The notes: generated by a model from the sequence alone, not told the origin. Counted from the stretch's first letter, positions 42,035-50,893 are shown. The stretch: DNA of 64,000 nt from Armatimonadota bacterium (GCA_020438215.1 JAGQUX010000001.1:62001-126000), one strand, 5' to 3'. Numbers and translations: made by a program.

Positions 42035-42529
42035 TTATTCCTTACTGATTTCGACCGCTGCAGGCTTCGATTTCCGCCGATCTTTCTGCAATTTCCGCAC
42101 CAGATCGGCGAATTCCTGCGGTCGTTCAAAGCTTTGATAAACGCTCGCGTACCGAATATAGGCGATCCCATCCAGGCGATACAGTTCGTCCATCACTCGG
42201 TCACCGAGTTGGCTAGTTTCAACTTCCTGATCAAATTGATCGTACACCGACTGCTCGATTCTGTCAACCGCATCTTGAAGAGAGTTAATGCTCACCGGAC
42301 GCTTTCCACAAGCGAGAACCATGCTGTTCAGCAGCTTTTCACGGTCGTATTCTTCCCGCACGCCATCCCGCTTGATGACAAGAAGGCGCGGTCGTTCCGG
42401 CTCTTCAAAAGTGGTGAAGCGACGTTCGCATTGCAGACACTCCCGGCGACGACGAATCGCCGCTCCCTCTCTCGCCGGGCGCGAGTCGAGCACCTTATGC
42501 TCTTGGAATCCGCAAAACGGGCACTTCAT
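42035..42529 (-). CDS. nrdR: Transcriptional repressor NrdR
   Basis: A 164-residue protein. The N-terminal zinc ribbon uses MKCPFCGFQEHKVLDSRPAR and CLQCERRFTTFE; the rest is an ATP-cone domain (VIKRDGVREEYDREKLLNSM). NrdR senses ATP and dATP and represses ribonucleotide reductase genes. None of those is nearby. The gene follows aspS by 9 bp and precedes the SH3-like gene by 6 bp. Confidence 0.96.
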   Translation of the reverse strand: MKCPFCGFQEHKVLDSRPAREGAAIRRRRECLQCERRFTTFEEPERPRLLVIKRDGVREEYDREKLLNSMVLACGKRPVSINSLQDAVDRIEQSVYDQFDQEVETSQLGDRVMDELYRLDGIAYIRYASVYQSFERPQEFADLVRKLQKDRRKSKPAAVEISKE

Positions 42530-42538
42530 TTTTCTTCA

Positions 42539-44365
42539 TTAAGCCTGCGGCTGTTTTGGCATCGGCTGCAAGCCCATGTCTTTCCACTGAGCTTCATCCA
42601 CTTCCGCCGGGGCATCCATCATCGGGTCGTAGCCATTCCCGATCTTCGGGAAAGCGATGACCTCGCGGATGTTCTCATCATCGGTGAGGAACATCACCAT
42701 GCGGTCAATCCCTGGGGCAATCCCCCCGTGCGGAGGCGCGCCGTAGCTAAACGCTTCGAGGATATGACCAAAACGAGTCTTTTGTTGCTCTTCATCCACA
42801 CCGATCAAACTGAAAATGCGAGACTGGACATCAGCTTGGTGAATCCGGATTGAGCCAGACGCCATCTCCACGCCGTTGCACACCATGTCGTAGCAATCAG
42901 CGCGAACACGACCAGGATCGGATTCGAGGAATTCCAAGTCCTCCACCTTCGGGCTGGTGAACGGATGGTGAGTCGGATCCCAGCGCTGCTCCTCTTCGTT
43001 CCAATCCACCAGTGGGAAATCGAGAACAAAAGCGAATGCCAGCTTGGATTTATCCCTGAGCCCACACCGCGTTCCGATTTCGTTACGCAGTCGGCTAAGA
43101 GCCTCACAGCTGACCGTCCAGGTATCAGCAACAAACAGCAAGAGGTCGCCCACGCCCGCACCAGAAAGTGCGAGAAGTTGATCCACTTCCTCGTCGGAGA
43201 GGAACTTCTGGATTCCCCCCTTGACACGAACTCCTGAACTGGTCAAACGAGATCCTTCTGCTTCATCGCTCGGGTCAATGATCGCGAAATTCGCGAGACC
43301 CTTCGCGCCGTACTCCTTGGCAATATCTTCTAGCTCGGTGATCTGCTTTCGCGTGAGTTCTGCCCCGCCGGGATACACAATCCCACGCACGAAGTTCCCT
43401 GCCGCGATGGTGTTCTTGAATACACCAAACTCAGAGTCCTTGACGATCTCGCCCGCATCAAACAGTTGGCGATCAAAGCGCAGGTCAGGCTTATCGCTCC
43501 CGTAAATACGCATGGACTCATCGTAAGTCAGGCGGGCAATGCTGGTCACTTTCTCTTTGTCCAGCGAGAACTGATCAATCACATCATTGACCACGCTCAT
43601 CGTCATCCCGCTAATAAGTTCAAGGATGTCCTCCTGCGTGACAAAGCTCATCTCCAAGTCGAGCTGAGTGAACTCAGGCTGGCGGTCGGATCGCTGGGCT
43701 TCATCACGGAAGCACTTGGCGATCTGGTAGTACCGCTCAATCCCGGCAACCATCAGAAGCTGCTTATACTGCTGTGGGCTCTGAGGCAAAGCATAGAACT
43801 TGCCGGGCGAAAGCCGATAAGGCACCAGATAGTCTCGCGCGCCTTCTGGAGTTGAGCGTGTGATGATCGGAGTCTCAATTTCTAGAAAGTCTCGCGCATC
43901 CAAATACGCCCGGATTTTGCTCGTTAGCGCCGCACGAATTGCGAGCTTTCTATACATCTTTGGGCGACGAAGGTCAACATATCGGTGCTTGACACGCAAC
44001 TCCTCATTGACTTTCGCCATCTCATTTTCGTCGCTCACCGGGAACGGCAAAACCGATGCAGGGTTCAGAATTTCCCAGCTTTCCACCGCGAGTTCGACAT
44101 CACCCGTGGACATATTTGGGTTACGGTTTTTCTCATCGCGGGCGCGAAGAGTTCCGGTCAAAGATAGGCACGTTTCGCTCTTGATTTCGACATCAGCGTT
44201 CTCGGGAAAAACAACTTGAAGCAAGCCCGTGCGATCGCGGACATCAATGAAAATCACGCCACCCAGATCGCGCACTTTGTGTGCCCAACCATTCACGGTG
44301 ATCTGCTGATTCACATGTTCGAGGCGCGGTGCGCCGCAGTCGATTGTCCGCTGAGTAAAGCTCAT
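42539..44365 (-). CDS. aspS: Aspartyl-tRNA synthetase
   Basis: A 608-residue bacterial-type AspRS. It has the N-terminal anticodon-binding OB domain (WAHKVRDLGGVIFIDVRDRT), motif 2 around FRDEAQRSDRQPEFTQLDLE, the bacterial insertion (GAD) domain, PTHHPFTSP and motif 3 GGIAPGIDRMVMFLT. Whether it also charges tRNA-Asn cannot be decided by eye. A 9-bp hairpin directly precedes the start. Confidence 0.97.
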   Translation of the reverse strand: MSFTQRTIDCGAPRLEHVNQQITVNGWAHKVRDLGGVIFIDVRDRTGLLQVVFPENADVEIKSETCLSLTGTLRARDEKNRNPNMSTGDVELAVESWEILNPASVLPFPVSDENEMAKVNEELRVKHRYVDLRRPKMYRKLAIRAALTSKIRAYLDARDFLEIETPIITRSTPEGARDYLVPYRLSPGKFYALPQSPQQYKQLLMVAGIERYYQIAKCFRDEAQRSDRQPEFTQLDLEMSFVTQEDILELISGMTMSVVNDVIDQFSLDKEKVTSIARLTYDESMRIYGSDKPDLRFDRQLFDAGEIVKDSEFGVFKNTIAAGNFVRGIVYPGGAELTRKQITELEDIAKEYGAKGLANFAIIDPSDEAEGSRLTSSGVRVKGGIQKFLSDEEVDQLLALSGAGVGDLLLFVADTWTVSCEALSRLRNEIGTRCGLRDKSKLAFAFVLDFPLVDWNEEEQRWDPTHHPFTSPKVEDLEFLESDPGRVRADCYDMVCNGVEMASGSIRIHQADVQSRIFSLIGVDEEQQKTRFGHILEAFSYGAPPHGGIAPGIDRMVMFLTDDENIREVIAFPKIGNGYDPMMDAPAEVDEAQWKDMGLQPMPKQPQA

Positions 44366-44371
44366 GAGATT

Positions 44372-44394
44372 AGCGGGCAGAATACCTGCCCGCT
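44372..44394 (-). promoter_or_regulatory. GC-rich hairpin directly before the aspS start
   Basis: AGCGGGCAG-GTATT-CTGCCCGCT, a perfect 9-bp stem that ends 6 nt before the ATG at 44365, where the ribosome binding site would lie. No T run follows it. It could end the upstream YciI-type gene or act on aspS translation. Confidence 0.5.
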
Positions 44395-44425
44395 TGAACC
44401 TGACCCGGACTGAAAATCCCTTGGT

Positions 44426-45121
44426 CTACTGGGGCTTGCGGAAGAGCCCTTTGCCCAGCCAAAGCGGGTGAAGTTCCAATGCCAGATGCTTGGATTTGAA
44501 CATGGGATCATCGGCGACACGAGCTTCGATCTGTTTGTTATCAATCTCGCCATCAGCCGGGAAAAGATAGAAGCCACGCCACGTTTCGTGCCCCATCACT
44601 GGGCCAGCAACGCAAAGTTCGCCTTTGTCCATCAAGTTGGCAATCGTACCGAGGTGAGAAGCTTGGAGTTCATTTCCTTGCTTTTCCGACCATGTTTCGC
44701 CCTTCTTCGCAATGCCCAGAACATAGGTTCCCATACCGAGATCTTCTTCTGGCCAAGCGAAAACAGTGGAGTCGACAATCCATTCGTGGAGTTCAATCTT
44801 CAGTAGGCCATGCTTTACGTAAGGATCGGCTTCAAATTCTTTCGGAACATCTTTTTTGGGGAGAGTGAGGATCACGATCCCACGCATGTCTCCCCCACCA
44901 GCGAACGGGCCTGCAACCGGCGACTTCTTTTCTTTGTAGAGACGCATCAGATTCGCAATATGGTCTTCCTGCATCTTGGTCAGTTCATCGGCAGTGAATT
45001 TCTCACGACCAGAACCGCGCGTAAAAATCAAAAACGTGTGTTGCTTCAAATTTTCCATCTTGACTTGTGGTTTTGCGTCTTGTCCCATCATTGCCGCCAA
45101 ACAAACCGCCGCTGTGATCAT
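44426..45121 (-). CDS. Exported protein with two YciI-like domains
   Basis: A 231-residue protein with a short hydrophobic start (MITAAVCLAAMMG) and two ferredoxin-like YCII-type domains: HTFLIFTRGSGREKFTADEL...LKIELHEWIV and YVLGIAKKGETWSEKQGNEL...HLALELHPLWL. The usual YciI is a single domain of about 95 residues, cytosolic, and of unknown enzymatic role. Here two copies are joined and probably exported. Start at ATG 45121; the upstream in-frame start adds ten residues ahead of the signal. Confidence 0.7.
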   Translation of the reverse strand: MITAAVCLAAMMGQDAKPQVKMENLKQHTFLIFTRGSGREKFTADELTKMQEDHIANLMRLYKEKKSPVAGPFAGGGDMRGIVILTLPKKDVPKEFEADPYVKHGLLKIELHEWIVDSTVFAWPEEDLGMGTYVLGIAKKGETWSEKQGNELQASHLGTIANLMDKGELCVAGPVMGHETWRGFYLFPADGEIDNKQIEARVADDPMFKSKHLALELHPLWLGKGLFRKPQ

Positions 45122-45127
45122 CCCCCT

Positions 45128-45133
45128 ATTATA
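45128..45133 (-). promoter_or_regulatory. TATAAT hexamer exactly 6 nt before the YciI-type gene
   Basis: TATAAT on the minus strand followed by agggggATG. At standard -10 to +1 distance the transcript would begin at the ATG. No -35 hexamer at 16 to 18 bp. Confidence 0.5.
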
Positions 45134-45190
45134 CGGGCTGGGCCGGCTCACAAAGTTCCGAGCTCTGCACGAAACCCAACCAAAAGCGGC

Positions 45191-45196
45191 TAGAAT
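45191..45196 (+). promoter_or_regulatory. TAGAAT hexamer exactly 6 nt before the MFS gene
   Basis: TAGAAT-cccatc-GTG; the transcript would begin at the start codon. The opposite TATAAT is 60 bp away on the other strand. Confidence 0.45.
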
Positions 45197-45202
45197 CCCA
45201 TC

Positions 45203-46483
45203 GTGGGCAAGGCCTCATCAGGATACGTAAACAAGTTCGGCTGGAATCTTGGGTTCAGTGCGTACTGGTTCGCCACCAGCTACAAATGGTTCATCCTGCT
45301 GTTCGTTTTTCTGCCTAAACAAGTCGCCGATATTGTCCCCGGCGGTGAGAAGAACACCTACTGGGGTCTGATCCTCGGGACAGGGGCGATCTGGGCGGTG
45401 ATAGGCCCGGCAGTGTTCGGAAGGCTCCACGAAACGAAAGGCGGAATCTGGGCAAAGCGGCACATCTGGCTCGCGATAGGAAGCGCAGGCACCCTCATCG
45501 CTCTGATGGTTCTCGTCGGCGCAAGTAGCCTGTGGATTCTGGCTCTGGGGTATTTCCTGCTCCAACTCAGCGACGATGTGGGAACAGGCCCTTACGCGGG
45601 GATGGTCGCCGAAGTCGTTCCCGAAGAACACCGAGGCTTCTCTTCGGCGATTTTGGGGGGATTCAAGCTGTTCGGCCAGATCGCTTCCGCGATCATGGCG
45701 TTGGTTCTCAAGAAGATTGAGCTCGTCTACATCGGGATTGCGACGGTCAATCTCATCTGCGCGATCATCACGATCCTCACGATCAAAAATCTCCCTGACA
45801 AAGAGATTGATCCGGATGCCAAGTCCGAAACGTTTGTCAAGGAGTATCTAGCCCCATTCAAGAACTCCGACTTTGTGAAAGTGTGGCTGAACCGCATGAT
45901 CGTTGCGTTCGCGTTTGCCAGCATCACCGCCTACACCCGCAATTTCTTGGAAGACACCTACGCGGCAACAAAATCCATTGAGTTTTTCTTGATGAATTTC
46001 AAAAATCCGGAGTCGTATGCGAACGATGCCGCCAACATCCTCGCCCTCACAATCTCATTCACGGGAATTCTGGGTTCGCTGTTCAGTGCCAGATACGCCG
46101 ACAGGATTGGTCGTAAGAAGCTCCTAGTGATCTCCGCCATGATCATGGCGATTGCGCTGGTGCCAATTGCGATGACCAAGGATTTCAACCTCATCTGGAT
46201 GATGGTCGCTGGGTTTGGGCTCGGGAACGGGCTTTATGCGGCGGCAGATTGGGCGCTCGCCAGCGATGTCCTCCCCGATCAATCTCGCCCCGCCACCCAG
46301 ATGGGGGCATGGCAGTCCAGCGAAACGGCGGTGCAAATCCCCGCCGGCATCGTTATGGGGGCTCTGATTGATACGCTCAACCGCCAATCGGCGGGGCTGG
46401 GCTACCAAGCCATGCTCATCACCGCCGCGACGCTTTTCTTCTGCTCAACGTTTTTGGTGAAACGGATTCGGGGGTCGCACTAA
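45203..46483 (+). CDS. MFS transporter
   Basis: A 426-residue protein with 12 predicted membrane segments. The motif between helices 8 and 9 (SLFSARYADRIGRKKLLVIS) is the D-R-x-G-R-x-x signature of the major facilitator superfamily; the first half has the shorter GPAVFGRLHETKGGIWAKR version. The substrate is unknown. The start is GTG. Confidence 0.85.
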   Translation: MGKASSGYVNKFGWNLGFSAYWFATSYKWFILLFVFLPKQVADIVPGGEKNTYWGLILGTGAIWAVIGPAVFGRLHETKGGIWAKRHIWLAIGSAGTLIALMVLVGASSLWILALGYFLLQLSDDVGTGPYAGMVAEVVPEEHRGFSSAILGGFKLFGQIASAIMALVLKKIELVYIGIATVNLICAIITILTIKNLPDKEIDPDAKSETFVKEYLAPFKNSDFVKVWLNRMIVAFAFASITAYTRNFLEDTYAATKSIEFFLMNFKNPESYANDAANILALTISFTGILGSLFSARYADRIGRKKLLVISAMIMAIALVPIAMTKDFNLIWMMVAGFGLGNGLYAAADWALASDVLPDQSRPATQMGAWQSSETAVQIPAGIVMGALIDTLNRQSAGLGYQAMLITAATLFFCSTFLVKRIRGSH

Positions 46484-46484
46484 G

Positions 46485-46490
46485 TAGAAT
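46485..46490 (+). promoter_or_regulatory. TAGAAT hexamer exactly 6 nt before the AlbA_2 gene
   Basis: TAGAAT-tcatat-ATG directly after the MFS stop codon, which overlaps it. It would give a leaderless transcript. Confidence 0.45.
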
Positions 46491-46496
46491 TCATAT

Positions 46497-47498
46497 ATGA
46501 AAACACCTGCTACGGAATTGCTCGAACGAATCCCGCAGATGACTGGTCAGGAATTTATTGACGAAGAATGGTCAGAAAATGACTGGCTGGAATTCAAAAC
46601 AATTCATCGGGGTAATGACGACTGGAAGGATGTTCTCAAGAAGAACTTCACAAAAGCTGCATGTGCTTTTGCAAACGGCTCCGGAGGAATGATAGTCTGG
46701 GGCATAAAATGCTCCAGCGACAAAGCCACCAAAATAGTCCCAATTGAAGAAATTGAGGAAGTACATCGGCATCTGGACGGATGGTCTTACCAAATTACTG
46801 AGCAGCCTATTCAGGGAATCCGGCATGGCAAATTTGACGCCAACAATTTGATTTACACATACGTACCGGAGAGTTCGATTGCTCCGCACAGAAGCGTTTT
46901 AGATGAAGTCTTCTATATGCGCTCAGGTTCAAATAGCATCAAGATGCCTTTTCGCATGATTCAGTCGATGTTCTTGGCACGACAAAAAGGGAGAGTTAGT
47001 ATTGAAATAAATGCAGAGAAACTGTTTGACTTCTCCCCTAAACTTGAGATTAGAATCATCAACACAGGAAGTATTGTACTTTCTGAGCCAGTCCTCTTTT
47101 ATTCTGCTCAGAACATTGAATGCATCCATCCTCAACTATCGGGAGAATATAAATCTGTTTTCCCGAAAGAGCTTTTTCATAATGCAAAGTTACCTCCAAT
47201 TATTGCACCATACCAAATCATCACGAAAGATATCGGTGAATTCAAAGGTCGGAGCGCACAAGCACTTTTTCATTTGGTCGATAAAAACACGACAATAGGC
47301 TTTTCTTTTCGGATACCCGAAAACCACTACAATAAATGCCGCGACTATGCAAGTGCATCCTCCCCTTGGATTGAATTGCCAGCTTTGAGCGAAGTCGAGT
47401 TCCAAACAGCACTCCTAGACGATAGGCATTTCTCTCCATATTTTCTCGATGTTGAGCGAGGCACTGGACGGCTCTTCATTAACAAAGTGCCTGAATAA
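46497..47498 (+). CDS. AlbA_2 (Schlafen-type) ATP-binding domain protein
   Basis: A 333-residue protein. The N-terminal 150 residues follow the AlbA_2 pattern: WLEFKTIHRG, FTKAACAFANGSGGMIVWGI and the later HGKFDANNLIYTYVPESS with RSGSNSIKMPFRMIQSM. The C-terminal half is beta-rich and unknown. Bacterial AlbA_2 proteins often act in nucleic-acid or regulatory settings and are found in defence regions, but no partner is present here. Its GC content and codon use are more AT-rich than the neighbours, which suggests transfer. Confidence 0.75.
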   Translation: MKTPATELLERIPQMTGQEFIDEEWSENDWLEFKTIHRGNDDWKDVLKKNFTKAACAFANGSGGMIVWGIKCSSDKATKIVPIEEIEEVHRHLDGWSYQITEQPIQGIRHGKFDANNLIYTYVPESSIAPHRSVLDEVFYMRSGSNSIKMPFRMIQSMFLARQKGRVSIEINAEKLFDFSPKLEIRIINTGSIVLSEPVLFYSAQNIECIHPQLSGEYKSVFPKELFHNAKLPPIIAPYQIITKDIGEFKGRSAQALFHLVDKNTTIGFSFRIPENHYNKCRDYASASSPWIELPALSEVEFQTALLDDRHFSPYFLDVERGTGRLFINKVPE

Positions 47499-47529
47499 TA
47501 TTCCAAAAACCCAAACGCGACCCCCAACG

Positions 47530-47535
47530 TAAAAT
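47530..47535 (+). promoter_or_regulatory. TANNNT hexamer before the GYF-TM2 gene
   Basis: TAAAAT, 9 nt before the ATG at 47545. Confidence 0.3.
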
Positions 47536-47544
47536 AGATCAGAC

Positions 47545-48108
47545 ATGTACTCAGTGATTGGCCCGGATGGGATGATCTACGGCCCGGTAGACGCGCAGAC
47601 TCTCCAGCAATGGGTGAATGAGGGGCGGGTTCTGCCCACCACAACTATCATTGATGCGAATTCTGGGCAGCACGTCCAGGCGCAAAGCCACCCGATTGCC
47701 AGCACAATGTTTGCTCCACCATCCAATGCGGGCTACCCACCGGGGACGCAAACCCATGTCTCTTCTCCTTACGGTTCGGGGACGGCGGCAGGGACAGGAT
47801 TCAACCAACCAGGCGGAAGCGCCCCCAGCAACTACCCACGGCAACATCCGCACTACTCTGGCGCACCGATGGTTGGCTCCCGAACGAAAGTTATTGCTGC
47901 GCTACTCGCCTTCTTTCTTGGTGGCCTGGGAATCCACAAATTCTATCTGGGCTTCAACCAACACGGAATCATCATGCTCGTGCTGGGCTTACTTGGATTC
48001 GTGACCTGTGGAGTGACAAGCTTGGTTGCTTCGGTTTGGGCAATCTACGATTTCATCATGATCCTGGTCAGCGACTACAAAGACGCCGACGGATACTCAC
48101 TCGGCTGA
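47545..48108 (+). CDS. GYF_2 and TM2 domain membrane protein
   Basis: A 187-residue protein. Residues 1-50 are a GYF_2 domain (MIYGPVDAQTLQQWVNEGRV), followed by a Pro/Gly/Ser-rich linker and a C-terminal TM2 domain with two membrane helices (RTKVIAALLAFFLGGLGIHK, FYLGFNQHGIIMLVLGLLGF and YDFIMILVSDYKDADGYSLG). The GYF fold binds proline-rich sequences; TM2 is a common but poorly understood membrane module. Its 3' end overlaps the convergent FmdB-like gene by 12 bp. Confidence 0.88.
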   Translation: MYSVIGPDGMIYGPVDAQTLQQWVNEGRVLPTTTIIDANSGQHVQAQSHPIASTMFAPPSNAGYPPGTQTHVSSPYGSGTAAGTGFNQPGGSAPSNYPRQHPHYSGAPMVGSRTKVIAALLAFFLGGLGIHKFYLGFNQHGIIMLVLGLLGFVTCGVTSLVASVWAIYDFIMILVSDYKDADGYSLG

Positions 48109-48342
48109 AGAGCTACCGGAATCCGAACTGCTAGATTCGTTCGATGCAGGCTCGGGTTTGCTACCCGAATAGTCGTTGATGTGAAATCCGTCCCCCTTGA
48201 ACATCACCGCTGTTGGCTGGATGATGCGTCGCAGACCGCCCTTGGCTCCGCACTCGCAGTCGGTAAGAGGGTCTTCCGAGATGCGCTGTTCAACTTCAAT
48301 GACTCGCTCGCATTTGCGGCATTCATAAACATAAGTGGGCAT
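48097..48342 (-). CDS. FmdB-family zinc ribbon protein, short form
   Basis: An 81-residue protein with MPTYVYECRKCERVIEVEQR and DCECGAKGGLRRI, a near-canonical FmdB/CxxC zinc ribbon, then a Ser-rich tail (SNESSSSDSGSSSAE). The second half of the cysteine set is CEC, a shorter spacing than the usual CxxC. It is the second FmdB protein in the window. Confidence 0.85.
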   Translation of the reverse strand: MPTYVYECRKCERVIEVEQRISEDPLTDCECGAKGGLRRIIQPTAVMFKGDGFHINDYSGSKPEPASNESSSSDSGSSSAE

Positions 48343-48422
48343 AGCGATGTACCTAATTCCGAATCGGTTTCAGGTTCGAATTGTGGCAGAATTGGGGCGC
48401 CGGTCATACGGCCCGATCACCG

Positions 48423-49250
48423 ATGATTCCACTCCCCATTGCGGATATTTTTGGCATTCCACCCCAGACCTTCCAGGCATTGGATGTGATGTCTATCTTG
48501 CTTCTCATCCTATTGGAAGGGTTGCTTTCGGCAGATAACGCCTTGGTCATGGCGATCATGGTGCGCCACTTGCCAGAAAAGCAACGGAGCAAGGCTCTGC
48601 TTTACGGGCTCGGCGGCGCATTTGTTTTCCGCGCCATCGCGCTGGTTATGGCGAGCTATATCCTGGGATTGTGGTGGCTCCAACTCGCGGGCGCGCTTTA
48701 TCTCATCTTCCTGACCCTCAAGCACTTCTTGAAAAAAGACCACGGCGACGATGAAGTCAAAAGCCGGGCGGGAACTGGTTTCTGGATGACCGTTCTGCTC
48801 GTCGAATTCACCGATATTGCGTTCGCAGTGGATTCGGTGCTGGCCGCCGTTGGTTTTATCAAAGGGCCAGAAAAACTCTGGATTGCCTACGCTGGCGCAA
48901 TGATCGGGGTGATCCTGCTGCGTTATGCGGCACAGTTCTTTATCAAGCTTCTGGATCGGATGCCGTTCCTCGAACACATGGCGTACGCCCTCATCGGTTG
49001 GGTGGGCGTCAAGCTGCTGTTATTGAGTGGCCATTCGCTTGACAAATGGCTGCCTAAGTCTAACTCAACTTTCAGACTTCCTTTTCATGTAGAAGAAATG
49101 TCTCAGTTAGTGTTCTGGATAGGTATGGCAATAATTCTGAGTGTTGGCACCCTACTCGCCATCAAATTCCAGCAGAAAGTCGATGAGTCTGAGTCCACCG
49201 AACCGGTCGAAATTGAGTTCGAAAACGAAGAAAATCTCGAAATCAAGTAA
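48423..49250 (+). CDS. TerC-family membrane protein, second copy
   Basis: A 275-residue protein with about seven membrane segments and both family motifs: LEGLLSADNALVMAIMVRHL and VEFTDIAFAVDSVLAAVGF. It is closer in length and motif to the YjbE/YkoY group than the Alx-like gene at 30.3 kb. The tail is acidic (ESESTEPVEIEFENEENLE). The ATG at 48423 is preferred over the upstream in-frame GTG, because the membrane pattern begins there. The likely role is metal ion export, inferred from the family. Confidence 0.88.
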   Translation: MIPLPIADIFGIPPQTFQALDVMSILLLILLEGLLSADNALVMAIMVRHLPEKQRSKALLYGLGGAFVFRAIALVMASYILGLWWLQLAGALYLIFLTLKHFLKKDHGDDEVKSRAGTGFWMTVLLVEFTDIAFAVDSVLAAVGFIKGPEKLWIAYAGAMIGVILLRYAAQFFIKLLDRMPFLEHMAYALIGWVGVKLLLLSGHSLDKWLPKSNSTFRLPFHVEEMSQLVFWIGMAIILSVGTLLAIKFQQKVDESESTEPVEIEFENEENLEIK

Positions 49251-49295
49251 GCGATTTCCAATTACGACCGTTAATAAGTCATAATGACAGTAATA

Positions 49296-50888
49296 ATGCG
49301 TAAATGGCTTTTCTGTCTATCGCTAGGGATGGCAGCGACAGTAGCCTTGGGGAACGCACCACAACCGGCCACGATTCAGTGGGCTAGCGCGGGGACATTC
49401 TCTCAGGACTGCGTGCGCGTAGGCGATACCGCTTACATCACTCCCACCTTAGCTAAGTCTTGGGGTTGGAATGTGTCTTTGCGTGGCGATGAAGTTCAGA
49501 TCGCTACAGAAGGCCGCTTATTCCGCACCGCAACACTCATGGATCGCGGGACTCGCTACTTCGATCTCTCAGAGTCAGCAAGAATGCTCGGTGCTTACAC
49601 CGAATGGGATGGCGACACTTTCCGCGTTCTCGCTCGAGTTCGGAATATTGATATCAGTGAAAAATCAGCTGCGATTTTCAGCACCATCAACACGAAAGCA
49701 ACCTCTTTCCAACTCAAGAACCCGGATCGCTATGTGATGGACATCCAGGGTGCACACCTGGATGAAAGCCAAATCAAAAATTTGCCCGCATGGTGGCGCG
49801 TCGGTCAGTACTCGAAAGATACCGTCCGGATCGTGATTGAACACCCGGCAGCAATCAATGTTCGCGGTGATCTCACCAAGGCATCCCGGGAATTCACTCT
49901 TTCTCTTCCGAAAGAGCTTGCGATTGAGCCGGCAAAGATCACAACGCCAATCCAGCCTCGGATTGATCAAGATCCTACGAGCGAGCAGTTGTTTACCACC
50001 GTTGGCGTGCCAACAGTTGTCTCCGATTCGGCGACAGAAACAGTCATCAAGATTGAAACGAGCAAAGCACTCAGTTCCACCCCTGCGGTGAAGTATCTCA
50101 GCCCAACTCAGGTTGAAATCTACATTGCGGGGGCGCGACTCACGGATTTGCTTCGCGGTGAGCTCAAAGGTTCTCGCTGGGTGAACAACGTCATGACCAG
50201 CGGCGACAACGCCGGATCGTTCTTCCAATTTGATACGAACAAACCGATGGCCTTCGAAGCCAAGCTCAGCGGTAATGCGATTATCCTTCGCCTATTCCGA
50301 CCGGCTACATCAGGGAGCCTTGTCGGGCAAATCATCGTGATTGATGCGGGCCACGGCGGTTCCGATTCTGGTGCACGATCAGGTGGAGTTAACGAAAAGA
50401 GCCTGACTCTTCCCGTTGCAATCGCCACCGCAAAAGCATTCACCGATGCCGGTGCCAGCGTCATCCTCACACGATCTCAAGACACTTTCCCATCATTGCA
50501 AGATCGGTGCGATATTGCAAATAATAGTGGCGCCAACTTGTTCATTTCCATCCATGCCAACTCGGTCGTGAAAGCCAACAGCCGATCTGGAAGCATTACG
50601 TTCTATCACATGGATATGAGCATCGGCAAACTCCTTGCCGAATGCATTCAGAACGAAATTTCAAAAGCGTCCAATATTCCTTCGCTTGGGATTTGGTCAG
50701 ATAAGCGCATCTACAAAGACAGCGGCTTCAAAGTTCTGCGGGATACAAAAATGCCCGCCGTGCTCATAGAAATGGGATTCGTCAACCACGACTTCGATCG
50801 CGGAGTCATGAACAGCAAGGATTTTCCCGCAAAAATGGCCCAGGCCATTCTCCGCGGTGTCAAAAATTTCGTAGGGGAAGGTAAGTAA
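49296..50888 (+). CDS. N-acetylmuramoyl-L-alanine amidase (Amidase_3) with N-terminal AMIN-like domains
   Basis: A 530-residue exported protein. The signal peptide is MRKWLFCLSLGMAATVALG. The middle has two beta-rich AMIN-like regions (about residues 115-215 and 245-345, NPDRYVMDIQGAHLDESQIK). The C-terminal amidase has the zinc ligands in VIDAGHGGSDSGARSGGVNE, LFISIHANS and the catalytic Glu in VLIEMGFVNH. It cuts peptide from muramic acid during growth or division. The start could be ATG 49284, four codons earlier; I prefer 49296 for the signal peptide. The GerMN gene follows at once. Confidence 0.9.
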   Translation: MRKWLFCLSLGMAATVALGNAPQPATIQWASAGTFSQDCVRVGDTAYITPTLAKSWGWNVSLRGDEVQIATEGRLFRTATLMDRGTRYFDLSESARMLGAYTEWDGDTFRVLARVRNIDISEKSAAIFSTINTKATSFQLKNPDRYVMDIQGAHLDESQIKNLPAWWRVGQYSKDTVRIVIEHPAAINVRGDLTKASREFTLSLPKELAIEPAKITTPIQPRIDQDPTSEQLFTTVGVPTVVSDSATETVIKIETSKALSSTPAVKYLSPTQVEIYIAGARLTDLLRGELKGSRWVNNVMTSGDNAGSFFQFDTNKPMAFEAKLSGNAIILRLFRPATSGSLVGQIIVIDAGHGGSDSGARSGGVNEKSLTLPVAIATAKAFTDAGASVILTRSQDTFPSLQDRCDIANNSGANLFISIHANSVVKANSRSGSITFYHMDMSIGKLLAECIQNEISKASNIPSLGIWSDKRIYKDSGFKVLRDTKMPAVLIEMGFVNHDFDRGVMNSKDFPAKMAQAILRGVKNFVGEGK

Positions 50889-50893
50889 TCGCT

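Noticed and set aside
48343-48422. tRNA-like T-loop (ggttcgaat)
   Set aside because: The flanking bases do not form a T stem, acceptor stem or anticodon arm.
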